Below, piece by piece: positions 48,160 through 59,070 of a stretch of DNA of 64,000 nucleotides. The stretch's first letter is position 1. Each line of letters begins with the position of its first letter. A program made the position numbers and the translations under genes. Source of the DNA: Propionibacteriaceae bacterium (GTDB lineage Bacteria > Actinomycetota > Actinomycetes > Propionibacteriales > Propionibacteriaceae); assembly GCA_031265875.1 (NCBI GenBank), contig JAISCA010000002.1, positions 1-64,000 on the forward strand, written 5' to 3'. The notes beneath the pieces were generated by a model. That model was not told where the DNA came from and ran no database searches. It saw only the letters and a program-made list of their open reading frames with translations.

Positions 48160-49020
48160 TCAGTCGAAGACGACGGTGCGGACGCCGTCCAGCAGGATGC
48201 GATGTTCGGCGAAGAGGCGGACGGCGTGGGCCAAGACGGTCGACTCGATGTCGCGGCCGATCTCGGACAATTGGCTGACCGACTTGGCGTGGCCGACCCG
48301 GGTCACGCTCTGCTCGATGATCGGTCCCTCGTCCAGGTCGGCGGTGACGAAGTGGGCCGTCGCCCCGATCAGCTTGACGCCCCGGGCGTGGGCCTGACGG
48401 TACGGGTTGGCGCCCTTGAAACCGGGCAGGAAGGAGTGGTGGATGTTGATGGCCCGCCCGGTCAGGAAGTCGCACAGTTCGGGCGACAGGATCTGCATGT
48501 AGCGGGCCAACACCACCAACTCGATGTCCTGCTCGACCACCAGTTGGCGGATGCGGGCCTCGACGTCGGCCTTGGTCTCGGCCAAGACGGCGTGGTGCTC
48601 GAAAGGCACGCCGTAGAAGCCGGCCAATTCGGCCAGGTCGGGATGGTTGCCCAGGACCAGGGGCACGTCGAGCGGCAACGTGCCAGTGGTGACACGCGAC
48701 AAGATGGCGTTGAGGCAGTGCGGCGCGGTCGAGACCAAGATCAGGCAGCGGGTGGGACGGCCGACCTCGTAGACCCGGGCCTCGGCCTGGAAGCGCCGCG
48801 CCACCGGAGCCAGACAGTCGGACAACTCGGCCCTCTCGGAGCCGTGTTCCAGCTGGATGCGGATGAAGAACATGCCGGTCTCGGGGGAGTAATACTGCTG
48901 CGACTCCAAGATGTTGCCCTGGGCCGCCACGATGGCCCCGCTGACGGCGTGCACGATGCCAGCCTGATCGAGGCAGGTGAAGGTCAGGATGGAGTTGTGC
49001 AGGGCCGGCGTCTGAGTCAC
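48160..49020 (-). CDS. purU: Formyltetrahydrofolate deformylase
   Basis: N-terminal ACT-like LTFTCLDQAGIVHAVSGAI; LARYMQILSPELCDFLTGRAINIHHSFLPGFKGANPYRQAHARGVKLIGATAHFV. Confidence 0.97.
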   Translation of the reverse strand: MTQTPALHNSILTFTCLDQAGIVHAVSGAIVAAQGNILESQQYYSPETGMFFIRIQLEHGSERAELSDCLAPVARRFQAEARVYEVGRPTRCLILVSTAPHCLNAILSRVTTGTLPLDVPLVLGNHPDLAELAGFYGVPFEHHAVLAETKADVEARIRQLVVEQDIELVVLARYMQILSPELCDFLTGRAINIHHSFLPGFKGANPYRQAHARGVKLIGATAHFVTADLDEGPIIEQSVTRVGHAKSVSQLSEIGRDIESTVLAHAVRLFAEHRILLDGVRTVVFD

Positions 49021-49050
49021 CCCGACAGGCTATCGGCTTAAGATCGGGCC

Positions 49051-50133
49051 ATGGCTGTGTTCGCCGTCGAGACCGTGGCCCGGCTGTTGCGCGACGGCCG
49101 GCTGCCGGCGGTGACCAGCTGGACGGTCGAGCCGAGGCACGGCCATGTCGCCGTCTTGGTCTACCGGGACGGCGCCCGGCGGGTGATCCGGGACGGCGAC
49201 CTGGGTCACAACCCTTCGGCTGGCGCGGCGGTGGCCCGCGACAAGGACTTCACCAAGTTCGTGCTGGGTCAGGCCGGACTGCCCAGCCTGCCCGGTTTCA
49301 GCTTCGCCCTGCCCAATTGGCTGCGGCACACCCGTCAGGGCCAGGTCGGTCTGGCTCAGGTCCAAGCCCAGGTGCGGGAGCGGGTCATCGCTGAGGGGCT
49401 GGCCTTCCCCCTCTACGTCAAACCGAACGACGGTTCCCAGGGCCTGGACGTCTTCCGCTGCCGCTCGGAGGCGGATCTGACCGCCGCCGTGGCCCAATTC
49501 GAGCGCCACCAAGTCCAACTCGGCCTGGTCGAAGCGGCGCTGGATTGGCCGGCGCACCGGCTGGTGGTCTTGGACTCCTCGGTGGTCTGCGCCTATCAGA
49601 CCCTGCCCTTGACGGTGTCAGGCGACGGCCGGTCCGACCTCGGGCAGTTGATCGAGCGGGCCCGGGCCGACTTGGAGCGGCGGGGCCGAGCGGTTCGGAT
49701 CGACCTGGACGACCCCCGTATCCCAGCCACCTTGGCCGAGCAAGGGCTGGACGTGTCCGCCGTGCCGGCGGCAGGCCAGGCGGTCCGGGTGCGGGACAGC
49801 TCCAACCTGTCGGCCGGTGGCTCGGCCCGGGCAGTGCCGATCGAGGCGGCTCCGGCTGAAGACGGGATTGGCCGGGTCGGTCCGGGCGAAGACGGAGCCA
49901 GGCGAGTCGATCCGAGCTGGCTAGCCCTGGCCCAGTCGGCCGCCGCCGCCCTGGGCTTGAACTGGTGCGGCGTCGATCTGCTCTGCCCAGACATCACCCG
50001 TCCAGGTCAAGGTTTCTTGCTGGAGGTCAACGCCTCGCCTGGCCTGGAGCACTACGCCAGCCTGGGCCCGGCCCAGCTCGGGCGGGTGGAGGAGTCGTAC
50101 GTCCGGATGCTGGAGCGCTCGCCCGGCCGCTGA
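49051..50133 (+). CDS. ATP-grasp family ligase (cyanophycin-synthetase/RimK-like)
   Basis: FPLYVKPNDGSQGLDVFRC; RLVVLDSSVVCAYQ; LNWCGVDLLCPDI..GFLLEVNASPGLEHY. Confidence 0.82.
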   Translation: MAVFAVETVARLLRDGRLPAVTSWTVEPRHGHVAVLVYRDGARRVIRDGDLGHNPSAGAAVARDKDFTKFVLGQAGLPSLPGFSFALPNWLRHTRQGQVGLAQVQAQVRERVIAEGLAFPLYVKPNDGSQGLDVFRCRSEADLTAAVAQFERHQVQLGLVEAALDWPAHRLVVLDSSVVCAYQTLPLTVSGDGRSDLGQLIERARADLERRGRAVRIDLDDPRIPATLAEQGLDVSAVPAAGQAVRVRDSSNLSAGGSARAVPIEAAPAEDGIGRVGPGEDGARRVDPSWLALAQSAAAALGLNWCGVDLLCPDITRPGQGFLLEVNASPGLEHYASLGPAQLGRVEESYVRMLERSPGR

Positions 50134-50238
50134 CGTCCCCTGAGAGCGCTCTACGGTCTGCCTCTGTCGATCCTGTGGCAGGCCGGAGCTGAGGACGACC
50201 ACTCAGGCTAGCCTTGGCCGTGCAGCGAAGGAGGCACG

Positions 50239-51456
50239 ATGGCGAAGATCAAAGTGGTCGGGACGGTGGTCGAGCTCGACGGGGACGAGATGACGCGGAT
50301 CATCTGGCGGTCCATCAAGGAGCGTTTGCTTATGCCCTACCTCGATCTGGAGACCGACTATTACGACCTCGGCTTGCCGGCTCGCGACGCCAGCGACGAC
50401 CAGGTCACGGTCGAGGCGGCCCGCGCCATTCAGCGCCACGGCGTCGGCGTCAAATGCGCCACCATCACGCCCGACCAGGGCCGGGTGGCCGAATTCGGAT
50501 TGAAGCGGATGTGGCTGTCGCCCAATGGCACCATCCGTAACATCCTGGGCGGCGTGGTCTTCCGCGAGCCCATCATCTGTTCCAACATCCCCCGTTTGGT
50601 GCCGGGCTGGACCAAGCCGATCGTGATCGCCCGTCACGCCCACGGCGACCAGTACAAAGCGGCCAACTTCGCCGTGCCCGGGGCCGGCCGGCTGACCATC
50701 AGCTTCACCCCCAGCGACGGCTCAGCCCCGATCGAGCAAGTGGTGGCCGACTTCGGGCCGGACGGCGGCGTGGCCATGGGGATGTACAACTTCACCGACT
50801 CCATCACCGACTTCGCGCGGGCCTGCTTCACTTACGGCCTGCGCCGGCGCTACCCGGTCTACCTGTCGACCAAGGACACCATTCTGAAGGCCTACGACGG
50901 CGCCTTCCGGGACATCTTCCAGGAGGTTTTCGAGGCCGAGTACGCCGACCAGTTCGACGCCCTGGGCCTGACCTACGAGCACCGCTTGATCGACGACATG
51001 GTGGCCTCGGCTTTGAAGTGGCCGGGCGGGTACCTGTGGGCTTGCAAGAATTACGACGGCGACGTCCAGTCCGACGTGGTGGCGCAAGGATTCGGCTCGC
51101 TCGGTTTGATGACCTCGATCCTGATGACGCCGGACGGACGCACGGTCGAAGCTGAGGCGGCCCACGGCACGGTCACCCGGCACTACCGCCAGCATCAGGC
51201 CGGTCAGCCCACCTCGACCAACCCGATCGCTTCGATCTTCGCCTGGACCGGCGGCCTCAAGCACCGGGGCAAGCTGGACCGCACGCCGGCCCTGGTGGAG
51301 TTCGCCCACAGCCTGGAGCGGGTCTGCGTCGAGACGGTCGAATCCGGTCTGATGACCCGCGACCTGGCCAGCCTGATCGGCCGTAACCAGCCCTGGCTGA
51401 CGACCGAGGAGTTCATGGGCGCTTTGGAGGGTAACCTGGCCCAGGCCCTGGCCTGA
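50239..51456 (+). CDS. icd: NADP-dependent isocitrate dehydrogenase
   Basis: [85 protein letters not shown]. Confidence 0.97.
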   Translation: MAKIKVVGTVVELDGDEMTRIIWRSIKERLLMPYLDLETDYYDLGLPARDASDDQVTVEAARAIQRHGVGVKCATITPDQGRVAEFGLKRMWLSPNGTIRNILGGVVFREPIICSNIPRLVPGWTKPIVIARHAHGDQYKAANFAVPGAGRLTISFTPSDGSAPIEQVVADFGPDGGVAMGMYNFTDSITDFARACFTYGLRRRYPVYLSTKDTILKAYDGAFRDIFQEVFEAEYADQFDALGLTYEHRLIDDMVASALKWPGGYLWACKNYDGDVQSDVVAQGFGSLGLMTSILMTPDGRTVEAEAAHGTVTRHYRQHQAGQPTSTNPIASIFAWTGGLKHRGKLDRTPALVEFAHSLERVCVETVESGLMTRDLASLIGRNQPWLTTEEFMGALEGNLAQALA

Positions 51457-51468
51457 GGCGATCGTTGT

Positions 51469-52791
51469 CTAGCGGCCCGGGCCGGTGGGCCAGGGGCGGC
51501 CGGGCTGGATGACGGTCCAACCGGCCTCCTCCCAGGTCGGACGGTCCAGCTTGAGGCGGGCGTCGAGCAAGATCTTGTTACGGGGGCCGGTCAGGCGGGC
51601 CGGGTCGAGTTGGGCGAAGACCGGCCAGTCGGTCAGATGGCAGACCAGGTCGGCGTCCAGTAGAGCTTGCTCCAGGGTGTCGGTCTGGGTCAGACCGGAC
51701 CGGTCGACCCGGGCGGCGGGATCGTAGACCCGGACTTCGGCTCCGCTCTCGGCCAGGCTGGTGGCGACGGCCAGGGCGGGGGAGTCGCGGGTGTCGTCGG
51801 TGCCGGGTTTGAAGCTGGCCCCCAGGACGGCCACCTTCTTGCCTGGGGCCGATCCGCCCAGGCAGACCAGGGCCAATTGGCCGATCCAGTCGCGTTGCGA
51901 TTGGTTGATGGCTTGGACGGAGCGCACCAGTTCGGCTAGGCGGGGCGCCCCGAGCTGGTCGGCTCGCTTGGCCAGAGCGGCGATGTCCTTGGGCAGACAA
52001 CCGCCGCCGAAGCCGGGTCCGGCGTCGAGGAAGGCCCGGCCGATGCGGGGGTCGCGGCCCAAGGCGTTGGCCACTTTGACCACGTCGGCCCCGGTGGCCT
52101 GGCAGAGCTGGCTGAGGGCATTGATGAAAGATATCTTGGTGGCGAGGAAGGCGTTGGCGGCCACCTTGACGATCTCGGCCGTGGCCAGGTCGGTCTCGAT
52201 CACGGGCACGCCGTCGGCGATGGGCCGGGCGTAGACCTGGCGCAGGCGGGCGGAGGCGGTCTCGGAGGCGACCCCCCAGACCAACCGGTCCGGCGCCAGG
52301 GTGTCGGCCAGGGCCTGGCCCTCGCGCAGGAACTCCGGGTTCCAAGCCACCTCGGCCATCGCACCGACCGGAGCCAACTGAGTCACCCGGCGCTGTAGCT
52401 CGGCGGCGCTGCCGACCGGCACGGTCGACTTGCCCACGATCAGACAGGAGCGGCGCAAAGCCGGCGCCAGCCGGTCGACCACGGCCTGGACCTGGCTGAG
52501 GTCGGCCGAGCCGTCGGCGGCGGCCGGGGTGCCGACGGCGATGAAGTGGACGTCGGCGAAGTCGGTGATGTCGGCGTAATCGGTCGTGAAGCGCAGCCGG
52601 CCGCTGTCGAGTTGGCGGCGCAGAGCCAGTTCCAGTCCTGGCTCAGCGATGGGGGCGCGGCCCTTGTTCAGACTGTCGACCTTGGCTTGGTCGATGTCGA
52701 GCCCGATCACCTGATGCCCCCAGGTGGCCAAGCCGACGGCATGGACCGCCCCCAGGTAGCTGACGCCGATGACAGCGATGCGAAGTCCCAT
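51469..52791 (-). CDS. UDP-glucose/GDP-mannose 6-dehydrogenase family
   Basis: MGLRIAVIGVSYLGAVHAVGLATWGHQVIGLDIDQAKVDSLNKG; FLDAGPGFGGGCLPKDIAAL. Confidence 0.95.
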   Translation of the reverse strand: MGLRIAVIGVSYLGAVHAVGLATWGHQVIGLDIDQAKVDSLNKGRAPIAEPGLELALRRQLDSGRLRFTTDYADITDFADVHFIAVGTPAAADGSADLSQVQAVVDRLAPALRRSCLIVGKSTVPVGSAAELQRRVTQLAPVGAMAEVAWNPEFLREGQALADTLAPDRLVWGVASETASARLRQVYARPIADGVPVIETDLATAEIVKVAANAFLATKISFINALSQLCQATGADVVKVANALGRDPRIGRAFLDAGPGFGGGCLPKDIAALAKRADQLGAPRLAELVRSVQAINQSQRDWIGQLALVCLGGSAPGKKVAVLGASFKPGTDDTRDSPALAVATSLAESGAEVRVYDPAARVDRSGLTQTDTLEQALLDADLVCHLTDWPVFAQLDPARLTGPRNKILLDARLKLDRPTWEEAGWTVIQPGRPWPTGPGR

Positions 52792-53310
52792 GGCACCAGC
52801 CTGGCATGGATTGCCCGGCGCGTCATGGTCAAGCCTCAGCGTTAGTCGAGGTTGAGCCGGTGCGGGCGCATTAGCCCTTGTCCGAAGCGGTATCGCAGAG
52901 GAGACTGGCCCGATCGCCGGGTCGCCGCTTCAACCAATGGTCAAGGGTCAAGGCTGGGTCGGACGGACCAGAGCCGTGGCCTCGGTCAAAGGGGCGATGA
53001 AGGCGGGGAAGTCGTCGACCTCCAACGTGAAGGGGCAGTCCCAGCGGATACCCGATGTGGGCATCACCGGTTGTATCCAGCTTGAGTTTCAGCTTGAAAA
53101 AGGTGCGGGGATCTTCGAAGGTACGGTGAGTCGAGCGCAGAGTGAACTAGCTTCTTCGTATCTCCGTGATGATCACAGCCGCTCGATCGGGGCGATGATG
53201 TTCAGCGGCGGCCGGCGCCGTCTCTTGACTGCCTCAGGGTGATAGGGCCATGGGCTGGCCTGGATCAATCTTGATATCATTGATACCACTACCTGCCATG
53301 AGGGGGAGAC

Positions 53311-53532
53311 GTGACCGATCTGTTGATACGTGGACTGACCGCCGCCTCAGTCAGGCGCATCGACGAGGAAGCGCGCCGGTGCCGCTTGTCGCGCACCGAG
53401 TTTCTGCGCCGTGACTTGACGCGTAGGTTCGGCGCGGAGGAGTCGGAAGTGACGTCCGAGGACTGGGATCGTTTCGACGCCGACTTCGCTGACCTGGCCG
53501 ACCCCGCGGTGATGGACGCGGCATGGCAGTAG
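53311..53532 (+). CDS. Antitoxin (VapB-like ribbon-helix-helix)
   Basis: [40 protein letters not shown]; overlaps downstream PIN gene. Confidence 0.85.
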   Translation: MTDLLIRGLTAASVRRIDEEARRCRLSRTEFLRRDLTRRFGAEESEVTSEDWDRFDADFADLADPAVMDAAWQ

Positions 53533-53936
53533 AGGGGTGGCTCTGCGACAAGTCCGCCCTGGTCCGCCTGGGTAGGTCTCCTGACCGGACCTTATGGGAC
53601 GGGCGCATCCAGCGGGGCCTGGTTCGCATCGCGACCGTGACTCGCTTGGAACTCGGCTATTCCGCCCGCTCCGGCCCAGGTGCGAGGGACGCTTTCCAGC
53701 GGCCGCCGCTCGCCTTGATGCCGGTCGAGTACCTGACGCCGGCCGCCGAGGACCGTGCCCACGAGGTTCTCCTGCTGCTGGCGGACCGGGGCCAGCACCG
53801 GGCGCCGTCCATCCCGGATCTCATGGTCGCCGCCAGCGCCGAACTGGCGGGTCTGACCGTGCTGCACGTCGACAAGGACTTCGACCTGATAGCTGCGGTG
53901 ACGGGCCAATACGTCGAGCGTCTCCACTTCGATTGA
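53523..53936 (+). CDS. PIN-domain ribonuclease toxin (VapC-like)
   Basis: [65 protein letters not shown]. Confidence 0.92.
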   Translation: MAVEGWLCDKSALVRLGRSPDRTLWDGRIQRGLVRIATVTRLELGYSARSGPGARDAFQRPPLALMPVEYLTPAAEDRAHEVLLLLADRGQHRAPSIPDLMVAASAELAGLTVLHVDKDFDLIAAVTGQYVERLHFD

Positions 53937-53993
53937 GCCCGCCCGGAGACCGCAGCGGCGCCCACTCCAGCGTCCGCAATCCGTCCAGTCCTT

Positions 53994-54039
53994 CATTCGC
54001 GAAGTGTATGATCCGACATTCGCAAATGTGTATGACCTA
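53994..54039. repeat. Tandem 23-bp direct repeat
   Basis: CATTCGCGAAGTGTATGATCCGA / CATTCGCAAATGTGTATGACCTA. Confidence 0.75.
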
Positions 54040-54047
54040 TGTCGTCG

Positions 54048-54130
54048 GTCCATCCGTCGCCGAACGGAGTGTTACGACCAGCGACACGCGGAAATGAATG
54101 TCGGGAGCGCTCAATCGGCGATCCGCTCGT
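54048..54130. repeat. Family A repeat, degenerate copy
   Basis: CGCCGAACGGAGTGTTACGACCAGCGACACGCGGAAATGAATGTCGGGAGCGCTCAATCGGCGA. Confidence 0.5.
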
Positions 54131-54260
54131 CGTCGAGCGGTGGGTTGAGACCAACGACGTCCCCGGACAGGGGCGCGTCGCCCCCGACTCGCCTGATCAC
54201 AGATCCACTGGATACAGTTGCCCTCACACACGGCAGTAATAGAGGTGACACTCCGCTCCG

Positions 54261-55559
54261 ATGTCCGACTTAGGCGTCAACATCGCCCTGATAGCGCTCT
54301 TCATCCTCATTGGCGCGGTCTTCTCGGCCGCTGAGATGGCCCTGATCAGCTTGCGCGAGGGTCAGGTCAAGCAACTGGCCAGCCGGGGGGCCAGGGGGCG
54401 CAAGGTGGCCGACCTGGCCGGCGACCCGAACCGCTTCCTCTCCGCCATCCAGATCGGCATCACCTTCTCTGGCTTCCTCTCGGCCTCCTTCGGCGGGGCC
54501 ACCTTGGCTGACGACCTGGGGCCGGTCATCGCCAAATCGGGGCTGCCCCAGGGCCCCTCGTACATCCTCGCCCTGGTGCTGGTCACGATCGTCATCTCGT
54601 ACTTCTCGATCGTCTTCGGCGAACTGGTCTCGAAGCGCCTGGCCATGCAGCGGGCCGAGACCTTCGCCCTCGCCCTGGCCGGCTTCGTCGACGTCATCGC
54701 CCGGCTGGTGCGGCCCGTCATCTGGTTCCTGGGCCGCTCCACCGACCTGGTGGTGCGCCTGCTCGGCGGCGACCCCAAGGCCTCCCGCGAGGAGGTCTCG
54801 GACGAGGAGCTGCGGGCCATGGTGTCGGAGTCGGCCACCCTGGGCGAGGAGGAGCGCCGGATCGTGGACGAGGTCTTCGCCGCCGGGCAGCGCAGCCTGC
54901 GCGAGGTCATGCTGCCGCGCACCGAGGTCGAGTTCCTGGACGGCGACACCCCGGCCGACCAGGCCGCCCCACTGGTCGAGCAAGGCAGCCATTCGCGCTA
55001 CCCGGTGATCGGCCAGTCGGTCGACGACGTGCTCGGCTTCCTCCACCTGCGCGACCTGATGGGGCTCGACCCGGCCCGCCGCCAGGCCCCGATCCGGCAG
55101 TTGGTGCGCCCGGTCCTGGCCCTGCCCGACACGGTCAAGGTCCTGCACGCCCTGACCGCCCTGCGGCGTCAGAACGCCCACCTGGCGATAGTGCGGGACG
55201 AGTACGGCGGCACGGCCGGCATCGTCACCATGGAGGACCTGGTCGAGGAGTTGGTGGGCGAGATCCGCGACGAGTACGACCTGGAGGTCGACCCGGTGAC
55301 CGTCGGCGACGGAGTCGACGGCTTGACCACCCTGGAACAGTTCGAGGACCAGACTGGGTATCAGTTGCCCGAGGGCCCCTACGACACCCTGGCCGGTTTC
55401 TGGGTCGCCCAACGCGGCGCCCTGCCCCAGATCGGCGACAGTGTCCGGGTCGAGCTGAGCCGGACCGGCTCGGACCAGACCGTGCCGGCCGATATGACGG
55501 TGACCGAGATGGACGGCCGCCGGGCCGCCCGCATCGCCGTCCGCCCCATCGTCCCCTGA
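54261..55559 (+). CDS. Hemolysin/CorC (CNNM-CBS) family membrane protein
   Basis: CNNM TM region ([32 protein letters not shown]), CBS pair, [34 protein letters not shown]. Confidence 0.95.
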   Translation: MSDLGVNIALIALFILIGAVFSAAEMALISLREGQVKQLASRGARGRKVADLAGDPNRFLSAIQIGITFSGFLSASFGGATLADDLGPVIAKSGLPQGPSYILALVLVTIVISYFSIVFGELVSKRLAMQRAETFALALAGFVDVIARLVRPVIWFLGRSTDLVVRLLGGDPKASREEVSDEELRAMVSESATLGEEERRIVDEVFAAGQRSLREVMLPRTEVEFLDGDTPADQAAPLVEQGSHSRYPVIGQSVDDVLGFLHLRDLMGLDPARRQAPIRQLVRPVLALPDTVKVLHALTALRRQNAHLAIVRDEYGGTAGIVTMEDLVEELVGEIRDEYDLEVDPVTVGDGVDGLTTLEQFEDQTGYQLPEGPYDTLAGFWVAQRGALPQIGDSVRVELSRTGSDQTVPADMTVTEMDGRRAARIAVRPIVP

Positions 55560-55619
55560 GCGTCGCCCGGACGGCCGCCGGGCCGTCCGCCCGCCGCAAA
55601 TGTCGCCGGGACTGCTCTC

Positions 55620-55700
55620 CCGCAGCAGCGCCGTTCGTCGACCGAACACTTCGTCACCGCGACACGCTGAAACAAGAGCCGTAAGCCACCGCTCACGCGA
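55620..55700. repeat. Family A repeat, degenerate copy
   Basis: CGTTCGTCGACCGAACACTTCGTCACCGCGACACGCTGAAACAAGAGCCGTAAG. Confidence 0.4.
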
Positions 55701-55939
55701 CAGACCCCCGCCGACAGAGCAGTCACGACTGGGGTCCAGCCCTGGCACGCGAGCCGTCAGGAGCCACATCCACGGCGAGTCCGCGTCGGAACACCTCTGT
55801 CGGTGGCGGTTCCTGCGGCGAACGGGGGGTTGCGGAGATGAATCAGGCCTCCAGCGCACCGGCCGTGGCTCTAAGTCACGCCGGCTGATCCGCCACACTG
55901 TCCCCGTAAGTAGGATTGGCGCAGGCGGAAGGGGGACTG

Positions 55940-57145
55940 ATGGAGGACCTTGACGGCGCCCGCCTGCTGACTTCCGAGGCGGTGGTCACTCTGTTGGCCG
56001 AACTGGTGGGCCGCAGCGACGCGACCTTGGAGAGTTGGTCGCTCAACCACGTCGACGCCGATCCCGGCCGTTCGACCACGGCCACCTACAAGGTCAGGGT
56101 GGCCCAGCCGGGCGGTTTGGCCATGCGCACGGTCGGGTTGACCGTGCGAGCCCAGGGCCCGTCGGCGGTCGACGCCCGGGCCGCTCTGCTCCGGGTGGGT
56201 GACCAGCAGGTGGCCGGTTGGCTCTTTCCCCACGACCCCGACTTGCCGGGGCTGGCGCGGGCGGCCTCGCGGGTCCAGATGGCCGCTTTGTTGACCCGGG
56301 CCGGCCTGCTCCAGGTCAAGCCGGGCGACCTGAGCCTGGAACTGATCGGTTACCGGCCGAGGCGGCGGGCCGTGCTCAAGCTGACGGTGGCCCGGTCGGG
56401 GCTGGTGGCCTACGTCAAGGTCTTCCGGCCGGCCCAGTTCGAGGCCGTCCGCCAACGCCACGAGATCCTGTCCGCCGCCGGTCTGCCCAGCCCTCGGGTC
56501 CTAGCCGCCACAGCCGACCATCTGCTGGTGATCGAGGCCACCGCCGGGCGGCCCTTGGCCCGGGCTCTGTTCGACCAGCCGGCCCCGGTCGCGGCCGAAC
56601 AGATCGTGGCCCTGCTCGACGCCATGCCGGCCCAGGTGGCCGAACTCAGCCGCCGGCCGCCCTGGGCCGCTTCGGTGCGCCACTACGCCGGCCTGGTCGA
56701 GGCCAATCTGCCGTCTCTGTCGCGGCGGTTGGGGCGCTTGGTCCATCAGGTCTCGACCGGTTTGGCCGATCTGCCGGCCGGCGAGGAGCCGACCCACGGC
56801 GACTTCTACGAGGCCCAGATCTTCGTTCAGTCCGGCCGGGTGTCCGGGCTGATCGACGTCGACACCATCGGTCCGGGTCGACGGGCCGACGATCTGGCTT
56901 GTCTGCTGGCCCATCTCAATTGCATCCAACGGATGAATGCGACCCAGGCCGAGATCGTGGCCCGCTTGATCCAAGATTGGCTGCCCGTCTTCGAGGCCAG
57001 GGTCGACCCGACCGAATTACGGCTGAGGGCCGCCGCCGTCGTCATCTCGCTGGCCACCGGTCCCTTCCGGTGTCAGGAGCGGGACTGGCAGCGCGAGACC
57101 GGCGCCATCGTGGCCAAGGCGGAAAGCCTGGTGGCCGCGATATAG
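55940..57145 (+). CDS. Aminoglycoside phosphotransferase-like kinase family protein
   Basis: [54 protein letters not shown] (HGDxxxxN/Q..IDxD). Confidence 0.85.
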   Translation: MEDLDGARLLTSEAVVTLLAELVGRSDATLESWSLNHVDADPGRSTTATYKVRVAQPGGLAMRTVGLTVRAQGPSAVDARAALLRVGDQQVAGWLFPHDPDLPGLARAASRVQMAALLTRAGLLQVKPGDLSLELIGYRPRRRAVLKLTVARSGLVAYVKVFRPAQFEAVRQRHEILSAAGLPSPRVLAATADHLLVIEATAGRPLARALFDQPAPVAAEQIVALLDAMPAQVAELSRRPPWAASVRHYAGLVEANLPSLSRRLGRLVHQVSTGLADLPAGEEPTHGDFYEAQIFVQSGRVSGLIDVDTIGPGRRADDLACLLAHLNCIQRMNATQAEIVARLIQDWLPVFEARVDPTELRLRAAAVVISLATGPFRCQERDWQRETGAIVAKAESLVAAI

Positions 57146-57155
57146 GGTAGGCCCC

Positions 57156-58940
57156 ATGTCCAGAGTCCTCGCCGCCGTCGCTTGGCCGTACGCCAACGGC
57201 CCCCGCCACATCGGTCACGTCTCCGGTTTCGGGGTGCCCTCGGACGTCTTCTCCCGCTACCAGCGCATGGCCGGCCACGAGGTTCTGATGGTGTCGGGCA
57301 CGGACGAGCACGGCACCGCCATCCAGGTCCAAGCCGACAAAGAGGGCTTGACTCCCCAGCAGACGGCCGACAAGTACCATCGCATCATCGCGACCGACCT
57401 GAAGGGCCTGGGCCTGTCCTACGACCTCTACACCCGCACCACCACGCGCAACCACAGCGCCGTCGTGCAGGAACTCTTCCGGGCCCTGCACGCCAACGGC
57501 TACGTCGTGCCCCAGGTTCAGCTGGGGGCCATCTCGCCCACCACCGGGCGCACCCTGGCCGACCGTTACATCGAGGGCACCTGCCCGATCTGCGGCTACG
57601 AGGGGGCCCGGGGCGACCAGTGCGACAACTGCGGCAACCAACTCGACCCGGTCGACCTGATCGGCCCCCACTCGCGCATCGACGGCGAGGTCCCGGTCTT
57701 CGTCGAGACCGAACATTTCTTCCTCGATCTGCCAGCCTTGTCCACCGCCCTGGGGTCTTGGTTGGACACCCGGGTGGACTGGCGGCCCAACGTCATCAAC
57801 TTCTCGCGCAAGCTGCTGGACGACCTCAAGCCGCGCCCCATCACACGCGACTTGGACTGGGGCATCCCGATCCCCCTGCCGACTTGGCGGGACAACCCGA
57901 TGAAGAGCATCTACGTCTGGTTCGACGCCGTCATCGGCTACCTTTCGGCCTCCATCGAATGGGCCCGCCGGACCGGCCAGCCGGAGGCTTGGCGGGGCTG
58001 GTGGCAGGATCCGGCCGCCCGCTCGTTCTATTTCATGGGCAAAGACAACATCACATTCCACTCGGTGATCTGGCCCGGCATCCTGCTGGGGGCCAACGGC
58101 CAGGGCGACCGGGGCGGCCGGCCCAGCCAATTCGGCCCGCTCGAGTTGCCGACCGAGATCGTCTCCAGCGAATTTCTGACCATGTCGGGATCGAAGTTCT
58201 CGACCAGCCGCCAGACCGTCATCTACGTGGGCGACTTCCTGCGTCAATTCGGTCCTGACGCTCTGCGCTATTTCATCGCCGTGGCCGGGCCGGAGAACCA
58301 GGACACCGACTTCACCTGGGACGAGTTCGTCCGCCGCACCAACTCGGAACTGGCCAACGAGTGGGGCAATCTGGTCAACCGTTCAGTGGCGATGGCGCAC
58401 AAGCACAACGGCGCCGTGCCGACGCCGGGCGCGCTGGCCGAGGCCGACGTCGCCCTGTTGGAGACCGCCCGCCAGGCCTATGGCACGGTCGGCGACCTGT
58501 TGGAGCGGGCCCGTTTCAAGCAGGCCATCGGCGAGGCCATGCGGGTGGCGGGGGCGGCCAACCGCTACCTGTCGGATTGCGAGCCCTGGAAGCTGAAGGA
58601 CGACCCGGTCCGGCGGGACACGGTCCTGCACACCGTCTTGCAGGTCGTCCAAGACATCAATACGTTGTTGACTCCATTCTTGCCCCACGCCGCTCAGCGG
58701 GTCCACCAGACCCTGGGCGGCAGCGGTGTCTGGGCCGCCCAGCCCGACCTGGTCGAGGTCAGTGAGGAAGGCAACGACGACTATCCGATCCTGACCGGCG
58801 ACTACGTCGACCAGCAGGCCCGCTGGGCCTCGACGCCGATCCCGGTCGGACGGCCCCTGGACAAGCCGACCCCCCTGTTCGCCAAGCTGGACGAGACCCT
58901 GGGCCAAACCGGTCCGGATTGGGCTCCGATCACCGTCTGA
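57156..58940 (+). CDS. metG: Methionyl-tRNA synthetase
   Basis: [35 protein letters not shown] zinc motif; [10 protein letters not shown] (KMSKS-type). Confidence 0.98.
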   Translation: MSRVLAAVAWPYANGPRHIGHVSGFGVPSDVFSRYQRMAGHEVLMVSGTDEHGTAIQVQADKEGLTPQQTADKYHRIIATDLKGLGLSYDLYTRTTTRNHSAVVQELFRALHANGYVVPQVQLGAISPTTGRTLADRYIEGTCPICGYEGARGDQCDNCGNQLDPVDLIGPHSRIDGEVPVFVETEHFFLDLPALSTALGSWLDTRVDWRPNVINFSRKLLDDLKPRPITRDLDWGIPIPLPTWRDNPMKSIYVWFDAVIGYLSASIEWARRTGQPEAWRGWWQDPAARSFYFMGKDNITFHSVIWPGILLGANGQGDRGGRPSQFGPLELPTEIVSSEFLTMSGSKFSTSRQTVIYVGDFLRQFGPDALRYFIAVAGPENQDTDFTWDEFVRRTNSELANEWGNLVNRSVAMAHKHNGAVPTPGALAEADVALLETARQAYGTVGDLLERARFKQAIGEAMRVAGAANRYLSDCEPWKLKDDPVRRDTVLHTVLQVVQDINTLLTPFLPHAAQRVHQTLGGSGVWAAQPDLVEVSEEGNDDYPILTGDYVDQQARWASTPIPVGRPLDKPTPLFAKLDETLGQTGPDWAPITV

Positions 58941-59070
58941 GAGCGCCAGGAGCGGGCCTGATCGGGTCTGGGCCGGGCCAAGCCGGATGATCGAGCCAGG
59001 AGCCTAGTGTCGATCACGGTCTGAAACCGGGGCGGGTGGCCCGCCGCCGGCTCAGTCGTACGTCGTCGGC

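Noticed and set aside
54270-55898. 542-aa minus-strand ORF
   Set aside because: Shadow of the CNNM/CBS gene; composition (His/Gln/Gly-rich) typical of GC-rich antisense frames. The same applies to 24119-25543, 32928-34475, 57042-58247, 61600-62829, 5078-6061 and 35994-37088(+).
59004-59060. CTAGTGTCGATCACGGTCTGAAACCGGGGCGGGTGGCC as another family C end
   Set aside because: Has the CTAGTGTC start but no matching partner end or core could be found; kept out as unsupported.
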